Below the pieces are notes generated by a model. It saw only the letters and a list, made by a program, of their open reading frames with translations, was not told where the DNA came from and did no database searches. From Planotetraspora sp. A-T 1434 (GTDB lineage Bacteria > Actinomycetota > Actinomycetes > Streptosporangiales > Streptosporangiaceae), in contig NZ_JAOEGB010000022.1 of the NCBI RefSeq assembly GCF_025420585.1, positions 1-64,000 on the forward strand: DNA of 64,000 nt, read 5' to 3'. This document shows positions 32,496 through 41,228 of this stretch, in pieces. Position numbers and translations under genes: made by a program. The stretch's first letter is position 1; each line of letters starts with the position of its first letter.

Positions 32496-32522
32496 TCCCG
32501 GTGGTCGTGGTCGTGGTCGAGT

Positions 32523-32537
32523 GCGGGTCATACCCGC
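32523..32537 (+). terminator. small hairpin after the ATP-grasp operon
   Basis: A 6-base stem GCGGGT/ACCCGC with a CAT loop, 28 bases past the last stop, without a T-run. It is a weak terminator candidate. Confidence 0.25.
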
Positions 32538-32635
32538 TCAACCCCCTTGATGTACGGTGATAGGCCCATACGTCGAAGCGGCTTCAACGACCATGGCCCC
32601 GGCAGGCTCCCCCGTCAGAAGCAGGAGAGGATGTC

Positions 32636-33325
32636 ATGCGCCACCTCGCTGTCTTCGACCTCGACGGAACGCTCGTCGACACTCCCCGCGCGATCATGGA
32701 GACGTTCCACGCGGCGTTCGGCGCCATGGACATCGCCATCCCGGACGCCTCGGCCATCCGGCCCACGATCGGGATCCCACTCCAACAAGCCTTCGGCGGA
32801 CTGCTCGGACTCCCACCGGATGACGAACTCGTGGCGCGCGGCGTGCGCCACTACCTGGCGCATTTCAAGGAGATCGTGCTGCCGCGCGCTCCCGGACTGG
32901 TCTTCCCCGGTGTCGCCGAAGGGCTGGACGAACTGCGCGGCCTGGGGATCACCCTCGCCATCGCGACGAGCAAGTTCCACGCGAGCGCCGACGCGCTGCT
33001 GAGAGCGGCCGGTCTGCGCGACCATTTCTCCGTGGTCGTGGGCGCTGACGACGTCGCTCATCCCAAACCACACCCCGAATCGGGACAGCTTGTCCTCCGG
33101 ACCCTCGGCGTTCCGGCCGAACACGCGGTGATGGTCGGCGACACCGTCCACGACATCCAGATGGCACGGGCCGCCGCCATGCGGTCGATCGCCGTCACCT
33201 ACGGCGTCCACGGCCCTGCGGAGCTGGCCTCGGCCGGTCCCACCTGGATCGCGGACACCTTCGACGATGTCGTGGCCTGCCTCGGCACGGACCTGCGGAC
33301 GGAACCAAAGGGACTGGCCGGGTGA
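32636..33325 (+). CDS. HAD-family phosphatase (Gph/PGP-like)
   Basis: A 229-residue haloacid dehalogenase hydrolase. Motif I FDLDGTLVD carries the nucleophile Asp, motif II is IATSKF, the motif III lysine lies in HPKPHPE, and motif IV is MVGDTVHDI. The cap matches phosphoglycolate phosphatase-like members; the substrate is unknown. The ATG at 32636 follows AGGAGAGG. It is coupled by GTGA overlap to the two small transporter genes downstream. Confidence 0.9.
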   Translation: MRHLAVFDLDGTLVDTPRAIMETFHAAFGAMDIAIPDASAIRPTIGIPLQQAFGGLLGLPPDDELVARGVRHYLAHFKEIVLPRAPGLVFPGVAEGLDELRGLGITLAIATSKFHASADALLRAAGLRDHFSVVVGADDVAHPKPHPESGQLVLRTLGVPAEHAVMVGDTVHDIQMARAAAMRSIAVTYGVHGPAELASAGPTWIADTFDDVVACLGTDLRTEPKGLAG

Positions 33326-33783
33326 CCGGACGCGCCGTCGACTGGCTGCTCGCGCTCGCGGGTGGTGTGCTCCTTACGCTGATGACCCTGTCCAACGCCG
33401 TCCTGGCCCGGTACACCGACGCGGTGTACGCCTCCTGGGCCGCGCACGGGCTCGGGGCGCTGGTGGCGCTGATCCTCGTGGTGGTCGTACGCCGGGGCCG
33501 CCCGAAGACACCGGGCGACGATGCGGGCAGGGCGCCCCTCTGGTACTACCTGGGCGGCATCCCCGGCGCGTTCGTCGTCATCGTGTCCGCCGTCGCCGTG
33601 AACAGCGAGCTGGCCCTGGCCGGGACCATCGCGCTGATGCTCACGGGGCAGGTCGTCTTCGGCATCGTGTCGGACCGCCTGGGCCTGCTGCGCATCCCCA
33701 GGCGCCGCATCACCGCCATGGATCTGCTGGTCGCCGGATGCGTCCTCGCGGGCAGCGTGCTCATCGTGCTCGGCGGAGCGTGA
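33322..33783 (+). CDS. small DMT-type (DUF606/YdcZ-like) membrane protein, copy A
   Basis: A 153-residue protein with about five transmembrane helices, matching the DUF606 branch of the DMT superfamily, whose members often come in pairs encoded side by side. The GTG start overlaps the HAD stop. It may pair with the protein encoded three bases downstream. The substrate is unknown. Confidence 0.75.
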   Translation: MTGRAVDWLLALAGGVLLTLMTLSNAVLARYTDAVYASWAAHGLGALVALILVVVVRRGRPKTPGDDAGRAPLWYYLGGIPGAFVVIVSAVAVNSELALAGTIALMLTGQVVFGIVSDRLGLLRIPRRRITAMDLLVAGCVLAGSVLIVLGGA

Positions 33784-33786
33784 CCG

Positions 33787-34245
33787 TTGCTCTTCCACAT
33801 CATGCTGGCACTGCTCAACGGCGTGCTCATCGGAACGAGCCGCGCGGTCAACGGCCAGCTGAGCACCCGGACGGGCCCATTCAGGGCCTCCGTCTGGAAC
33901 CACGTGGTGGGGTTCGTCTTCCTGACGACGGTCCTGCTCGTCCTCCACACCTGGCCGAACGCGTCGGACGTTCCCGTCGCCGCCTACGTCGGCGGGGTGT
34001 TCGGCGCGTTCTTCGTCGCGGTCAACAGCTACGTCTTCCCGCGCCTCGGAGCGATGAACGCCGCTGTGCTGGTCATCAGCGGCCAAGTGCTCTCCGCCGT
34101 CGCGATCGACTGCGTTCAGCACAGGACGATGCCCGCGCCCGCCAGGCTCGCGGGTGTCGCCCTCGTCCTCCTGGGTCTCTGCCTGCCCCGGATAACGGCA
34201 CATCTACGAGGGAAACGCGATACGGAAGTGCCGACCGAGAACTGA
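33787..34245 (+). CDS. small DMT-type (DUF606/YdcZ-like) membrane protein, copy B
   Basis: A 152-residue, five-helix partner of the preceding protein, with LNGVLIGTSRAVNGQLS and GGVFGAFFVAVNSYVFPRLGA as the typical half-transporter segments. The start is probably the TTG at 33787, with GGAG at proper spacing; an in-frame ATG at 33802 is the alternative. The two halves may face opposite ways in the membrane, as in other paired small transporters. Confidence 0.72.
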   Translation: MLFHIMLALLNGVLIGTSRAVNGQLSTRTGPFRASVWNHVVGFVFLTTVLLVLHTWPNASDVPVAAYVGGVFGAFFVAVNSYVFPRLGAMNAAVLVISGQVLSAVAIDCVQHRTMPAPARLAGVALVLLGLCLPRITAHLRGKRDTEVPTEN

Positions 34246-34338
34246 TCGGCGCCCTTCCCAGCCTGACGCCTACTTGGACCATCCGCGAGCACCTGCGGCG
34301 CGCCCCGGCACGAGACGCGTTCGGTCAGGTGATCCGGG

Positions 34339-35751
34339 CTAGAGGCCCAGCTCGTTGAACAGGTAGAGCCAGATCTCGCTGCGGGTCGGGAACGCGGGGA
34401 TCGCGTGCCGCAGCCGCGTGAGCGGGACCTCTCCGACGATGGCGATCGTCGCGGCGTGGAGGAAGTCGGCGACCTCGGAGCCGGTGATGGTGGCGCCGAC
34501 GATGACGCCGCGTTCCTCGTCGATCAGGAAGCGACTGGTTCCGCGGGCGCCGCGGCCGTAGAACGAGCCGCCCGCGTTGCCCGACGTGGGGAGGTCGACG
34601 ACGCGCACGCGCAGGCCCGCCTCCCGCGCGGTCGCCGTCGTGTGGCCGACGGCGGCCACCTGCGGGTCGGTGAAGATCACCCGCGGCGAGCCCGCGGCGT
34701 CGGCGAGATGCTCCGCCGCCATGTCCTTGCCCAGCAGATGGTCGGCGGCGATCGCCGCCTGATACTTCGCCATGTGGGTGAACGCCGCGCGCCCGTTGAG
34801 GTCGCCGACCACGTAGAGCCAGTCGATGCCGGGAACGCGGCCGTGCGCGTCGACCTCGACGTAGCCGCCCGGCTCGATGCCCACGCTCTCCAGTCCGAGC
34901 CCCGACGTCTGCGGGGTACGGCCGGCCGCGACGAGCAACTCGTCGCCCGAAACGGTGCTGCCGTCGCCGAGCGTCACGACGACCGAGTCGCCGTCCCGGT
35001 GGACCGACGTCGCCTTCTGGCCGGTGCGGACGTCGACGCCCTGCTCGACCAGGGAGTCGGTCACCTGCTCGCAGGCGAACACCTCCTCGCGCGGGAGCAG
35101 CCGCCGCTCGCCCTCGATCAGGATGACCCGCGCGCCCAGAGAGCAGTAGGCCTGGCTCATCTCGGCGCCGACGACGCCGCCGCCGATCACGACCAGGGTC
35201 GCCGGAACGGCGGGCGCGGTCGTCGCCTCCCGGTTCGTCCACGGACGGGCGTCGGCGAGCCCGTCGATGGGCGGCAACGCCGGCGTGGTGCCGCCGGCGA
35301 GGATCACGGCACGGCGGGCTTCGAGCGTCTCGTCACCGACGACCACGCGCCTCTCGCCGGCCAGCCTGCCCCAACCGCGGAACAGCGTGATGCCGCGCTC
35401 CTCAAGCCACGGCAGCTGGGCGCTGTCGTCGAGACCGTTGATGACTTCGTCCCGGCGCCGCAGCACGGCGGCCCGGTCGAGCGGGCCGGTCACCGCCTCA
35501 GCCGTCCCCGGCACGCGGCGCACCTCGGCGAGCAGCTCGCCGGGGCGCAGGAGCGCCTTCGAGGGCATGCACGCCCAGTAGGAACACTCGCCACCGACCT
35601 TCCGGTCCTCCACGATCGCGACCTCGAGACCGGCTTCGGCGAGCCGCCCGGCCGCCACCTCGCCGCCGGGCCCGGCGCCGACCACCACCACGTCGAAGCC
35701 GCGCACCGGCCTCGACGGGTCGGACAGTCGATCGATCAAGGTGGGCTCCAT
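34339..35751 (-). CDS. FAD/NAD(P) pyridine nucleotide-disulfide oxidoreductase
   Basis: A 470-residue enzyme of the lipoamide dehydrogenase/mercuric reductase family. It shows the FAD motif VVGAGPGGEVAA, the redox disulfide GGECSYWACMPSK (two Cys four residues apart, with Trp in the loop), the NAD(P) motif VIGGGVVGAEM and a C-terminal dimerisation domain. The usual C-terminal HxxxxE pair is altered (HAIPAFPTRSE), so the classic disulfide substrates are uncertain. The ATG at 35751 has GGAGG upstream; the open frame further upstream lacks a ribosome-binding site. It is divergent from the TetR gene, which may control it. Confidence 0.87.
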   Translation of the reverse strand: MEPTLIDRLSDPSRPVRGFDVVVVGAGPGGEVAAGRLAEAGLEVAIVEDRKVGGECSYWACMPSKALLRPGELLAEVRRVPGTAEAVTGPLDRAAVLRRRDEVINGLDDSAQLPWLEERGITLFRGWGRLAGERRVVVGDETLEARRAVILAGGTTPALPPIDGLADARPWTNREATTAPAVPATLVVIGGGVVGAEMSQAYCSLGARVILIEGERRLLPREEVFACEQVTDSLVEQGVDVRTGQKATSVHRDGDSVVVTLGDGSTVSGDELLVAAGRTPQTSGLGLESVGIEPGGYVEVDAHGRVPGIDWLYVVGDLNGRAAFTHMAKYQAAIAADHLLGKDMAAEHLADAAGSPRVIFTDPQVAAVGHTTATAREAGLRVRVVDLPTSGNAGGSFYGRGARGTSRFLIDEERGVIVGATITGSEVADFLHAATIAIVGEVPLTRLRHAIPAFPTRSEIWLYLFNELGL

Positions 35752-35924
35752 CGCTTGGTACCTCCGAGGCTTAGGGTTCAGATCCTGGCCGGGTGCCCGC
35801 CCCGCGTCCTCGACGTGGGGGAACACCTCCGGCCCAAGTCGACACCGGGACCGGCGAGCGCCGCAAGTCGTGGCCGGCGACCCGGCGCCGGGGACGAGCA
35901 GGCGGGTGACCCACGCCGATCAGG

Positions 35925-36014
35925 TCACTGATGCTCCTTGATGACCCGGGACACGTGGGACTGGCCGATCCGCCACACGCCCTCGCCGAGCTGGAGGACC
36001 GGCGACAGGTGCAC
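35925..36014 (-). CDS. 29-residue open frame or gene remnant
   Basis: A GTG at 36012-36014 is preceded by GGAGG at good spacing and opens a 29-residue frame with strong G/C third positions (core LQLGEGVWRIGQSHVSRVIK). It lies between the oxidoreductase and TetR genes. It may be the start of a lost enzyme or a short leader peptide. I do not recognise it. Confidence 0.25.
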   Translation of the reverse strand: MHLSPVLQLGEGVWRIGQSHVSRVIKEHQ

Positions 36015-36061
36015 CGGCGCCTCCGCGCAGCAAGATAGTCAACTGGTCTACTACAAATTAG

Positions 36062-36073
36062 ACGACCGGTCGT
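36062..36073. promoter_or_regulatory. probable TetR operator
   Basis: ACGACCGGTCGT is a perfect 12-bp palindrome in an A/T-rich stretch 12 bases before the TetR start. The position suits autoregulation and control of the divergent oxidoreductase gene. A second, imperfect inverted repeat (TAGTCAACTGGTCTA) lies about 20 bases upstream. Confidence 0.55.
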
Positions 36074-36084
36074 ACACTTGCAAT

Positions 36085-36705
36085 ATGGGACGCAGCAGTG
36101 ACGCCAGGAACAAGATCCTCACGGCCGCGCAGTCGCTCATCGAGCTGCGCGGCTACTCCGCTTTGGGCGTGGCCGAGATCTGCAAGGCCGCCGGGGTGCC
36201 GAAGGGCAGCTTCTACTACTTCTTCGAGTCCAAGGAAGCCCTCGCGCTGACCGTCATCGACGAGCACTGGGCCGCCCAGCGCCGTGACTGGACCGGCGTT
36301 CTGGCAGGGGACGGGAAGCCGCTTGAGCGGCTGCGCCGGCTGTTCGAGGTCACCGAGGCCGCACAGCGCGCCGGTCAGCAGAGCTGCGGCACCGTGTCCG
36401 GCTGCCTGTTCGGCAACCTCACCCTGGAGCTGAGCAACCAGGCCGAGGCGATCCGAGTCCGTCTGCAGGAGATCTTCGACGCGCAGGTCGGCATGGTCGA
36501 GGCCGTCATCGCGGAAGCCCGGGATCGCGGCGAGGTCGACGTCGCGAACACGCGCGAAGCCGCACGGTCCGTGGTCGCCCAGCTGGAGGGCCAGGTGCTG
36601 TTCGCCAAGCTCTTCAACAACACCAGTCACCTCGACGTCCTGTGGGCGAACTGCCTGGCGCTGCTGGGCGCCCGCATCCGGCAAGAGGTGCCCGCCGCCT
36701 CCTGA
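36085..36705 (+). CDS. TetR/AcrR-family transcriptional regulator
   Basis: A 206-residue regulator. The N-terminal helix-turn-helix is typical: LGVAEICKAAGVPKGSFYYF, followed by SKEALAL. The C-terminal ligand domain contains CGTVSGCLFGNLTLEL, as in the subgroup of repressors with a TetR_C_16-like end. The ATG at 36085 is chosen because the DNA-binding domain starts there. It is divergent from the disulfide oxidoreductase gene, its likely target along with itself. Confidence 0.9.
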   Translation: MGRSSDARNKILTAAQSLIELRGYSALGVAEICKAAGVPKGSFYYFFESKEALALTVIDEHWAAQRRDWTGVLAGDGKPLERLRRLFEVTEAAQRAGQQSCGTVSGCLFGNLTLELSNQAEAIRVRLQEIFDAQVGMVEAVIAEARDRGEVDVANTREAARSVVAQLEGQVLFAKLFNNTSHLDVLWANCLALLGARIRQEVPAAS

Positions 36706-36760
36706 CAACGCTCACGGGGGCGAGGGCCGCGTCCCTGTTCGTCGCCTATCAGGATCAGCG

Positions 36761-37147
36761 TCAGCAGTCGACCAGTTCGGGCTTCTGGTTGAGGATCTGG
36801 GCGCGGGGAGTCACGAACTCCTCGTAGGCGTCCGTGGCCGCCGGGTGGAAGACGGCGACCCGGTGGCAGTTCTGGAAGGCGAGCCGTACGCCGAAGTGCC
36901 GTTCGAGCGCGCCCCGCATGGCGTCGCTCGCCAGGCAGCGCAGGAGCTGGCCGCGCGCGGCCTCGTCGGGCGGCGGGACCCGGTTGTCGGCGAACTCGGC
37001 GCCGGACCGGTCGCGCCGCTCGGCCAGCTCACTGATCGTGGCCCAGGCGTACGGCAGCGACTCGCGGACGCACGAGACGAACGCCGCGTCGTCGACCTCG
37101 CCCGCGCGGGCCTGGTCGAGCAGATCGTTCGGAACGGTCAGCGACAT
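36761..37147 (-). CDS. SCO5389-like conserved actinobacterial protein
   Basis: A 128-residue soluble protein with MSLTVPNDLLDQAR at the start and VPPPDEAARGQLLRCLASD in the middle. I recall this pattern from a small, widely conserved streptomycete family exemplified by SCO5389, of unknown function. The ATG at 37147 has AGGAG upstream. The C-terminal VTPRAQILNQKPELVDC ends in cysteine. It stands alone, convergent with the TetR gene. Confidence 0.65.
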   Translation of the reverse strand: MSLTVPNDLLDQARAGEVDDAAFVSCVRESLPYAWATISELAERRDRSGAEFADNRVPPPDEAARGQLLRCLASDAMRGALERHFGVRLAFQNCHRVAVFHPAATDAYEEFVTPRAQILNQKPELVDC

Positions 37148-37319
37148 GTGGCTTCTCCTCTTGGTAGGGGATCCGAAGGACCACGGAGCCGGCGACGCAG
37201 GTCCGCGGCCCGGGCGACCATGCCGATCGCAGATCGCGCATCCCCATACGCGACCATGCGACAAATGCAGACGCTAGATCGGACCGAGGGCGCCCACATC
37301 TGGCTTTAAGGCGACAACT

Positions 37320-37400
37320 TCATGGGTCGCGAGGGCTGAGCCGTACACCGAACCGGATGTCGATCCGGGCTGCGAGGTCCCCGCCGGTGACCACAGCGAG
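37320..37400 (-). pseudogene. possible carrier-protein (ACP/PCP) remnant
   Basis: In the 530-base gap between the SCO5389-like gene and the TPR gene, one minus frame ends GGDLAARIDIRFGVRLSPRD before a stop. This looks like the GGDS-x-LAARI...FGV-x-LS segment of carrier domains with its serine lost. The match is short and may be chance. The rest of 37148-37679 shows no gene. Confidence 0.2.
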
Positions 37401-37679
37401 GACATGTACCGCGGCCGCCCTCACCCGGCACGGTAAGTGGTGGCGACGCGGCGTCGCCGGAACGCGAGCCGCCGGAGCACATCGTCCTGCCGTACGCCTC
37501 ACATTGTGCCGTTGCTCGATCAATTGCGTTCCAGACCCAATTAGTACGCAATTGAACCAAAGTGCGGGTGCTCACGTTCCGAATGATGTTCGCTGTCTTA
37601 TGTCAGCCGTCGCGGATCGGGGGTTCCGCACGGCCCACACGCGCTCGGGGAGGGGCGGTCAGTGGCAAGGGGGTGGGGG

Positions 37680-39659
37680 ATGGAACAGCTCACAGCGTGC
37701 GAGGAGGATTGGGAGCTGTCGATTCTCGCGGGGGATCGCGCGCTCACGGTGGACGGTGATCTGCGGGCCGGCCGATGCTGGTTCGACGCCGCCTACCGGG
37801 AGGCCGAACGCGCGGGCGACGGTACGGCGATGGCGCGCGCCGCGCTGGGGCTGGGCGGGCTGTGGGTGCACGAACATCGCACGGCCGCCGACGCGGCGAA
37901 GGTCTGGGCGCGGCAGCGCCACGCCCTGTCGCTGATCGATCCGCGCTCGGCGCCCGCGCTGCGACTGCGGACGAGGCTGGCCGCCGAGGAGGATTACCGC
38001 GGCGGCACGCACGCCGCGGTCCTGGCGGCGGTGGCCGAGGCCAGAGCCTCGGGAGATCCGGTGTCCCTGGCCGAGGCGCTCAGCCTGGCCCACCACTGCG
38101 TCCTGGGTCCCGAGCACGGGTCTCTCCGGCTGGAGCTGGCCCGGGAACTGATCGGAGAGGCGTCCAGAACCGGCCGCCGCAGCGATCTGCTGATGGGACT
38201 GCTCTGGCGCACGGTCGATCTGTTCCTTGACGCGAACCCGCACGCCGAGCGCTCCCTCGGGGAGCTGCGCGGCATGCTGACGCGCCAGGGCCACCTCGCG
38301 GCCGGCTTCGTCGTCGACGCGATCGACGTCATGCTGACCATCAGGAAGGGCCGGTTCGCGGAGGCCGAAGCGCTGGCCGCCGCCTGCGCCGAGAGCGGCG
38401 CGGCGGCCGACGATCTGGACGCCACCGCCTGGTACGGAGGCCAGCTGGCGACGATCCGCTGGTTCCAGGGACGCATCGGCGAGCTGGTCCCGTTCCTCGC
38501 CGAGCTGGTGAACTCTCCGACGCTCAGCGCGACGGACAATTCCTATTTCGCAGTCCTCGCCGTGGCCGCCGCCACCACGGGCGACCGGCGCCTGGCGGAG
38601 GGCACCCTGGCCCGGCTGCGAGGCCGCGACCTGGCTCAGCTTCCCCGGTCGAGCAGCTGGCTGATCTCGATGTACGGCGTGGCCGAGGCGGCCTGTCTGC
38701 TCGGGAACACCGGCGCCGCGGCGGAGGCGTACGCCCTTCTCGAACCTTTCGCGCATCTGCCGGTGATCGCCAGCCTGGGCGTCACCTGTCTCGGATCGGC
38801 GCATCACCCCCTGGGAGTGGCGTCACTCGCGAGCGGTGATCTGGACCGAGCGGTGCGGCACCTGCGGTCGGCCGTGCAGGACAACCTGGCGCTGGGGCAC
38901 TGGCCCGCAGTCGCCCTGTCCCGTGCGCGTCTCGGGCAGGCGCTGGCGTTACGCGACGGGCCGCGCGACCGGGCCGCGCGGAACGAGCTCGCGCTGGCCG
39001 CCAGGGAGGCCGCCGGGCTGGGCATGGCGCTCCCCGCCGATCTCCAGTCGCCCGGTACGGCCGACGCCGTCGCCGGCACCCGCGAGGGGATCGGGGGGGT
39101 GTCACCGCTCATGGTGTGCCGGCGCCGCGGCCGGCGGTGGCAGATCGACATGGGGAGGTGCAGCGTGACCGTCGACCACAGCGTGGGCATGGGCTATCTG
39201 GCCACGCTGCTGTCCAACCCCGGGCAGGAGATCCCCGCCACCGAACTGGCCGCGGGGCCCGGATCACGGGGGACGGCGACGCCGGACAGCGGCGGCGTCA
39301 GTGGCATGGCCGGCGGCGGCTCTGCGCAGCCCGTGCTGGACGAGCGGGCCGTCAGCACGTACAAACTGCGGCTGTCGCAGTTGCAGGCCGAGATCGACGA
39401 AAGCGAGGCGCTGAACGACCTCGAACGCGCGGCCGCCCTCCGCGCCGAACGCGGCTGGCTGCTCGACGAAGTGGCCGCCGCGACCGGCATGGCAGGGCGG
39501 TCGCGGACCTTCGCCGGCGACGACGAGCGCGCCCGCGTCGCCGTCGGGAAGGCCATCCGGCGTGCCATCGCACGTGTCACGCAGGTCGACTCCGTCATCG
39601 GAGACGCCCTGCGGGCCACCATCCACACCGGCCTGCGCTGCTACTACCTGCCCAATTGA
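37680..39659 (+). CDS. TPR-rich regulator-like protein with conserved C-terminal domain
   Basis: A 659-residue, mostly alpha-helical protein of TPR-like repeats. It ends in a domain often seen on actinobacterial ATPase/TPR regulators: LSQLQAEIDESEALNDLERA, then GRSRTFAGDDERARVAVGKA and TGLRCYYLP. No Walker ATPase, cyclase or LuxR helix-turn-helix is present, so it looks like a regulator stripped to its sensor half. The ATG at 37680 with AAGGGGG is preferred over the GTG at 37662. Function unknown; a role in signalling for the adjacent RiPP island is possible. Confidence 0.7.
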   Translation: MEQLTACEEDWELSILAGDRALTVDGDLRAGRCWFDAAYREAERAGDGTAMARAALGLGGLWVHEHRTAADAAKVWARQRHALSLIDPRSAPALRLRTRLAAEEDYRGGTHAAVLAAVAEARASGDPVSLAEALSLAHHCVLGPEHGSLRLELARELIGEASRTGRRSDLLMGLLWRTVDLFLDANPHAERSLGELRGMLTRQGHLAAGFVVDAIDVMLTIRKGRFAEAEALAAACAESGAAADDLDATAWYGGQLATIRWFQGRIGELVPFLAELVNSPTLSATDNSYFAVLAVAAATTGDRRLAEGTLARLRGRDLAQLPRSSSWLISMYGVAEAACLLGNTGAAAEAYALLEPFAHLPVIASLGVTCLGSAHHPLGVASLASGDLDRAVRHLRSAVQDNLALGHWPAVALSRARLGQALALRDGPRDRAARNELALAAREAAGLGMALPADLQSPGTADAVAGTREGIGGVSPLMVCRRRGRRWQIDMGRCSVTVDHSVGMGYLATLLSNPGQEIPATELAAGPGSRGTATPDSGGVSGMAGGGSAQPVLDERAVSTYKLRLSQLQAEIDESEALNDLERAAALRAERGWLLDEVAAATGMAGRSRTFAGDDERARVAVGKAIRRAIARVTQVDSVIGDALRATIHTGLRCYYLPN

Positions 39660-39741
39660 CCCCGTCCCGGCCGCGCGGAGCGCGTCCAGCGAGTCCCACC
39701 GTGCACGCGCCGGATGACGGGAATGGCCATCTACCGTCCGC

Positions 39742-40380
39742 TCATGCGAGGAGATCACGCAGCGAGCCGAGCAGGCGCAGGCCCGCCTCCCTGCGTTCGG
39801 CTCCCAGGTCCTCGAACGCCCTCATGACGGAGATGAGCTCGCCGTACTCGCCGCCACGGGCCTCGATCGCGGCGGCGCTCCGGCCGCGTTCGGCGATGCG
39901 CAGCGCCAGCGCTGCCTGCATGGCGAACAGGGAGAGCAGGTCCAGCTCGGAGATGGCCGACCTCGCCTGCGGCGCGGGATCGAGGACCTCCAGGACTCCG
40001 CCGACGTTCTCGTCGTGAAGGAGCGGGACCGCCATGATGGCGCTGGGCACATAGCCCGTCGACCGGGCCAGATCGTGGGCGAAGGTGGCGCTGCCCGACA
40101 CGTCATCGATGATCATCGGTTCGCCGGAGGCCACCACCCATCCCGCGATGCCGCGATCCGCGGGGAAGCGCCGGCCGATGAGGAACTCCTCCCCCGCGCC
40201 CGAGACTGCTTCGAAGACCAGCTCGCCGGAGTCGCACAGGAAGATCGAGCTGGCCCGCGCCGCGAAGATGGCCCTGGCCACCTCGACGATCGACTGCAGG
40301 AGCCGCCGGCGGTCGTGGTCGCCGCCGGTCCGGGCCTCCGCGGCGGAGGCGGCGGAGGCGGCGTACGTGTCGGTACTCAT
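39742..40380 (-). CDS. GAF-domain protein
   Basis: A 212-residue protein with a single GAF domain (about 25-170; GRRFPADRGIAGWVVASGEP and AIMAVPLLHDENVGGVLEVL). It has no output domain. It is the last gene of the minus-strand RiPP set and overlaps the subtilase stop by ATGA. GAF folds bind small ligands or cyclic nucleotides, and a cyclase-domain protein is encoded two genes upstream, so it may sense that signal (inference). Confidence 0.85.
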   Translation of the reverse strand: MSTDTYAASAASAAEARTGGDHDRRRLLQSIVEVARAIFAARASSIFLCDSGELVFEAVSGAGEEFLIGRRFPADRGIAGWVVASGEPMIIDDVSGSATFAHDLARSTGYVPSAIMAVPLLHDENVGGVLEVLDPAPQARSAISELDLLSLFAMQAALALRIAERGRSAAAIEARGGEYGELISVMRAFEDLGAERREAGLRLLGSLRDLLA

Positions 40381-41228
40381 TGGCCACTCTTCACGTTCGC
40401 GGCGGTCAGATAGAGGACGTTCTTGAGCTGGAAGGCCGTCAAGCCGGGGTGCTTGCTCAGGATCAGCGCGCACAGGCCGGTGACGTGGGGGGTGGCGAAG
40501 CTGTTCCCGGTGCACCGGCTCAGCCTCCCTCCCGGCCACGCGACCTCCACGTTGGAACCGTGGGCGAAGAACTCCACGGGAGGCGTGGGGTTGTACAGGA
40601 CCAGCCGAGGATCGGCCTCGGCGTGGCTGCCGACCGATATGACCGACGAGAAGCGCCACGGGAAGCTCTCGACGGGCATGTTGTGGGCGGCGGCCACCAG
40701 CACGGTGCGGCGGAAGTAGGCCTCGTCGGCCACCTCACGCAGAGCTTCGGCGAATTTGTGCTTCGTGGTGGACAGGCTGAGGTTGATGACGTCGAAGCCC
40801 TGCCGTACGGCCCAGCGCAGTCCGGTGACGAAGCTGTCGCCGGAACCCGAGAAGCCCGCGCCGAGAACGCGCACGCTGTGCAGCTCGCACTCGGGTGCGA
40901 ACTGGCGCACGATGCCCGCGCACGCCGTGCCGTGGCCGGCGCTGTCCGACGGCCTGGTCTCCCGCACCACGGGCGCGCCGTCCGGGCCCTGCTCGACGGC
41001 GTAGGAGGCGGTGACGGGACCGACCCGGGGATGCCCGTCCTCGACGCCGCTGTCCACGACGCACACCCGCACACCCCTGCCTGTGGCGCCGCCCCATGCC
41101 CAGTCGGGAGTGATCCCGGGAGTCCACTCGGCGGCCACCGGTATGTCGGCCGGGGCCATGTTCCTCATGTTCCACACCAGTCTGGCGGGCTCCCTGACTC
41201 CGCCCCCCACGGCCGGGCCGAATGTCAT
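40377..41228 (-). CDS. S8-family serine peptidase (subtilase)
   Basis: A 283-residue subtilase with the full triad: Asp in VVDSGVEDGH, His in AGHGTACAGI and Ser in GNSFATPHVTGL. There is no signal peptide and no pro-domain of normal length, so it probably acts in the cytoplasm. Coupled by ATGA to both neighbours, it sits downstream of the aroma-sacti-like peptide and the regulator. A role in leader removal is plausible alongside the prolyl oligopeptidase encoded earlier in the set. Confidence 0.9.
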   Translation of the reverse strand: MTFGPAVGGGVREPARLVWNMRNMAPADIPVAAEWTPGITPDWAWGGATGRGVRVCVVDSGVEDGHPRVGPVTASYAVEQGPDGAPVVRETRPSDSAGHGTACAGIVRQFAPECELHSVRVLGAGFSGSGDSFVTGLRWAVRQGFDVINLSLSTTKHKFAEALREVADEAYFRRTVLVAAAHNMPVESFPWRFSSVISVGSHAEADPRLVLYNPTPPVEFFAHGSNVEVAWPGGRLSRCTGNSFATPHVTGLCALILSKHPGLTAFQLKNVLYLTAANVKSGQ

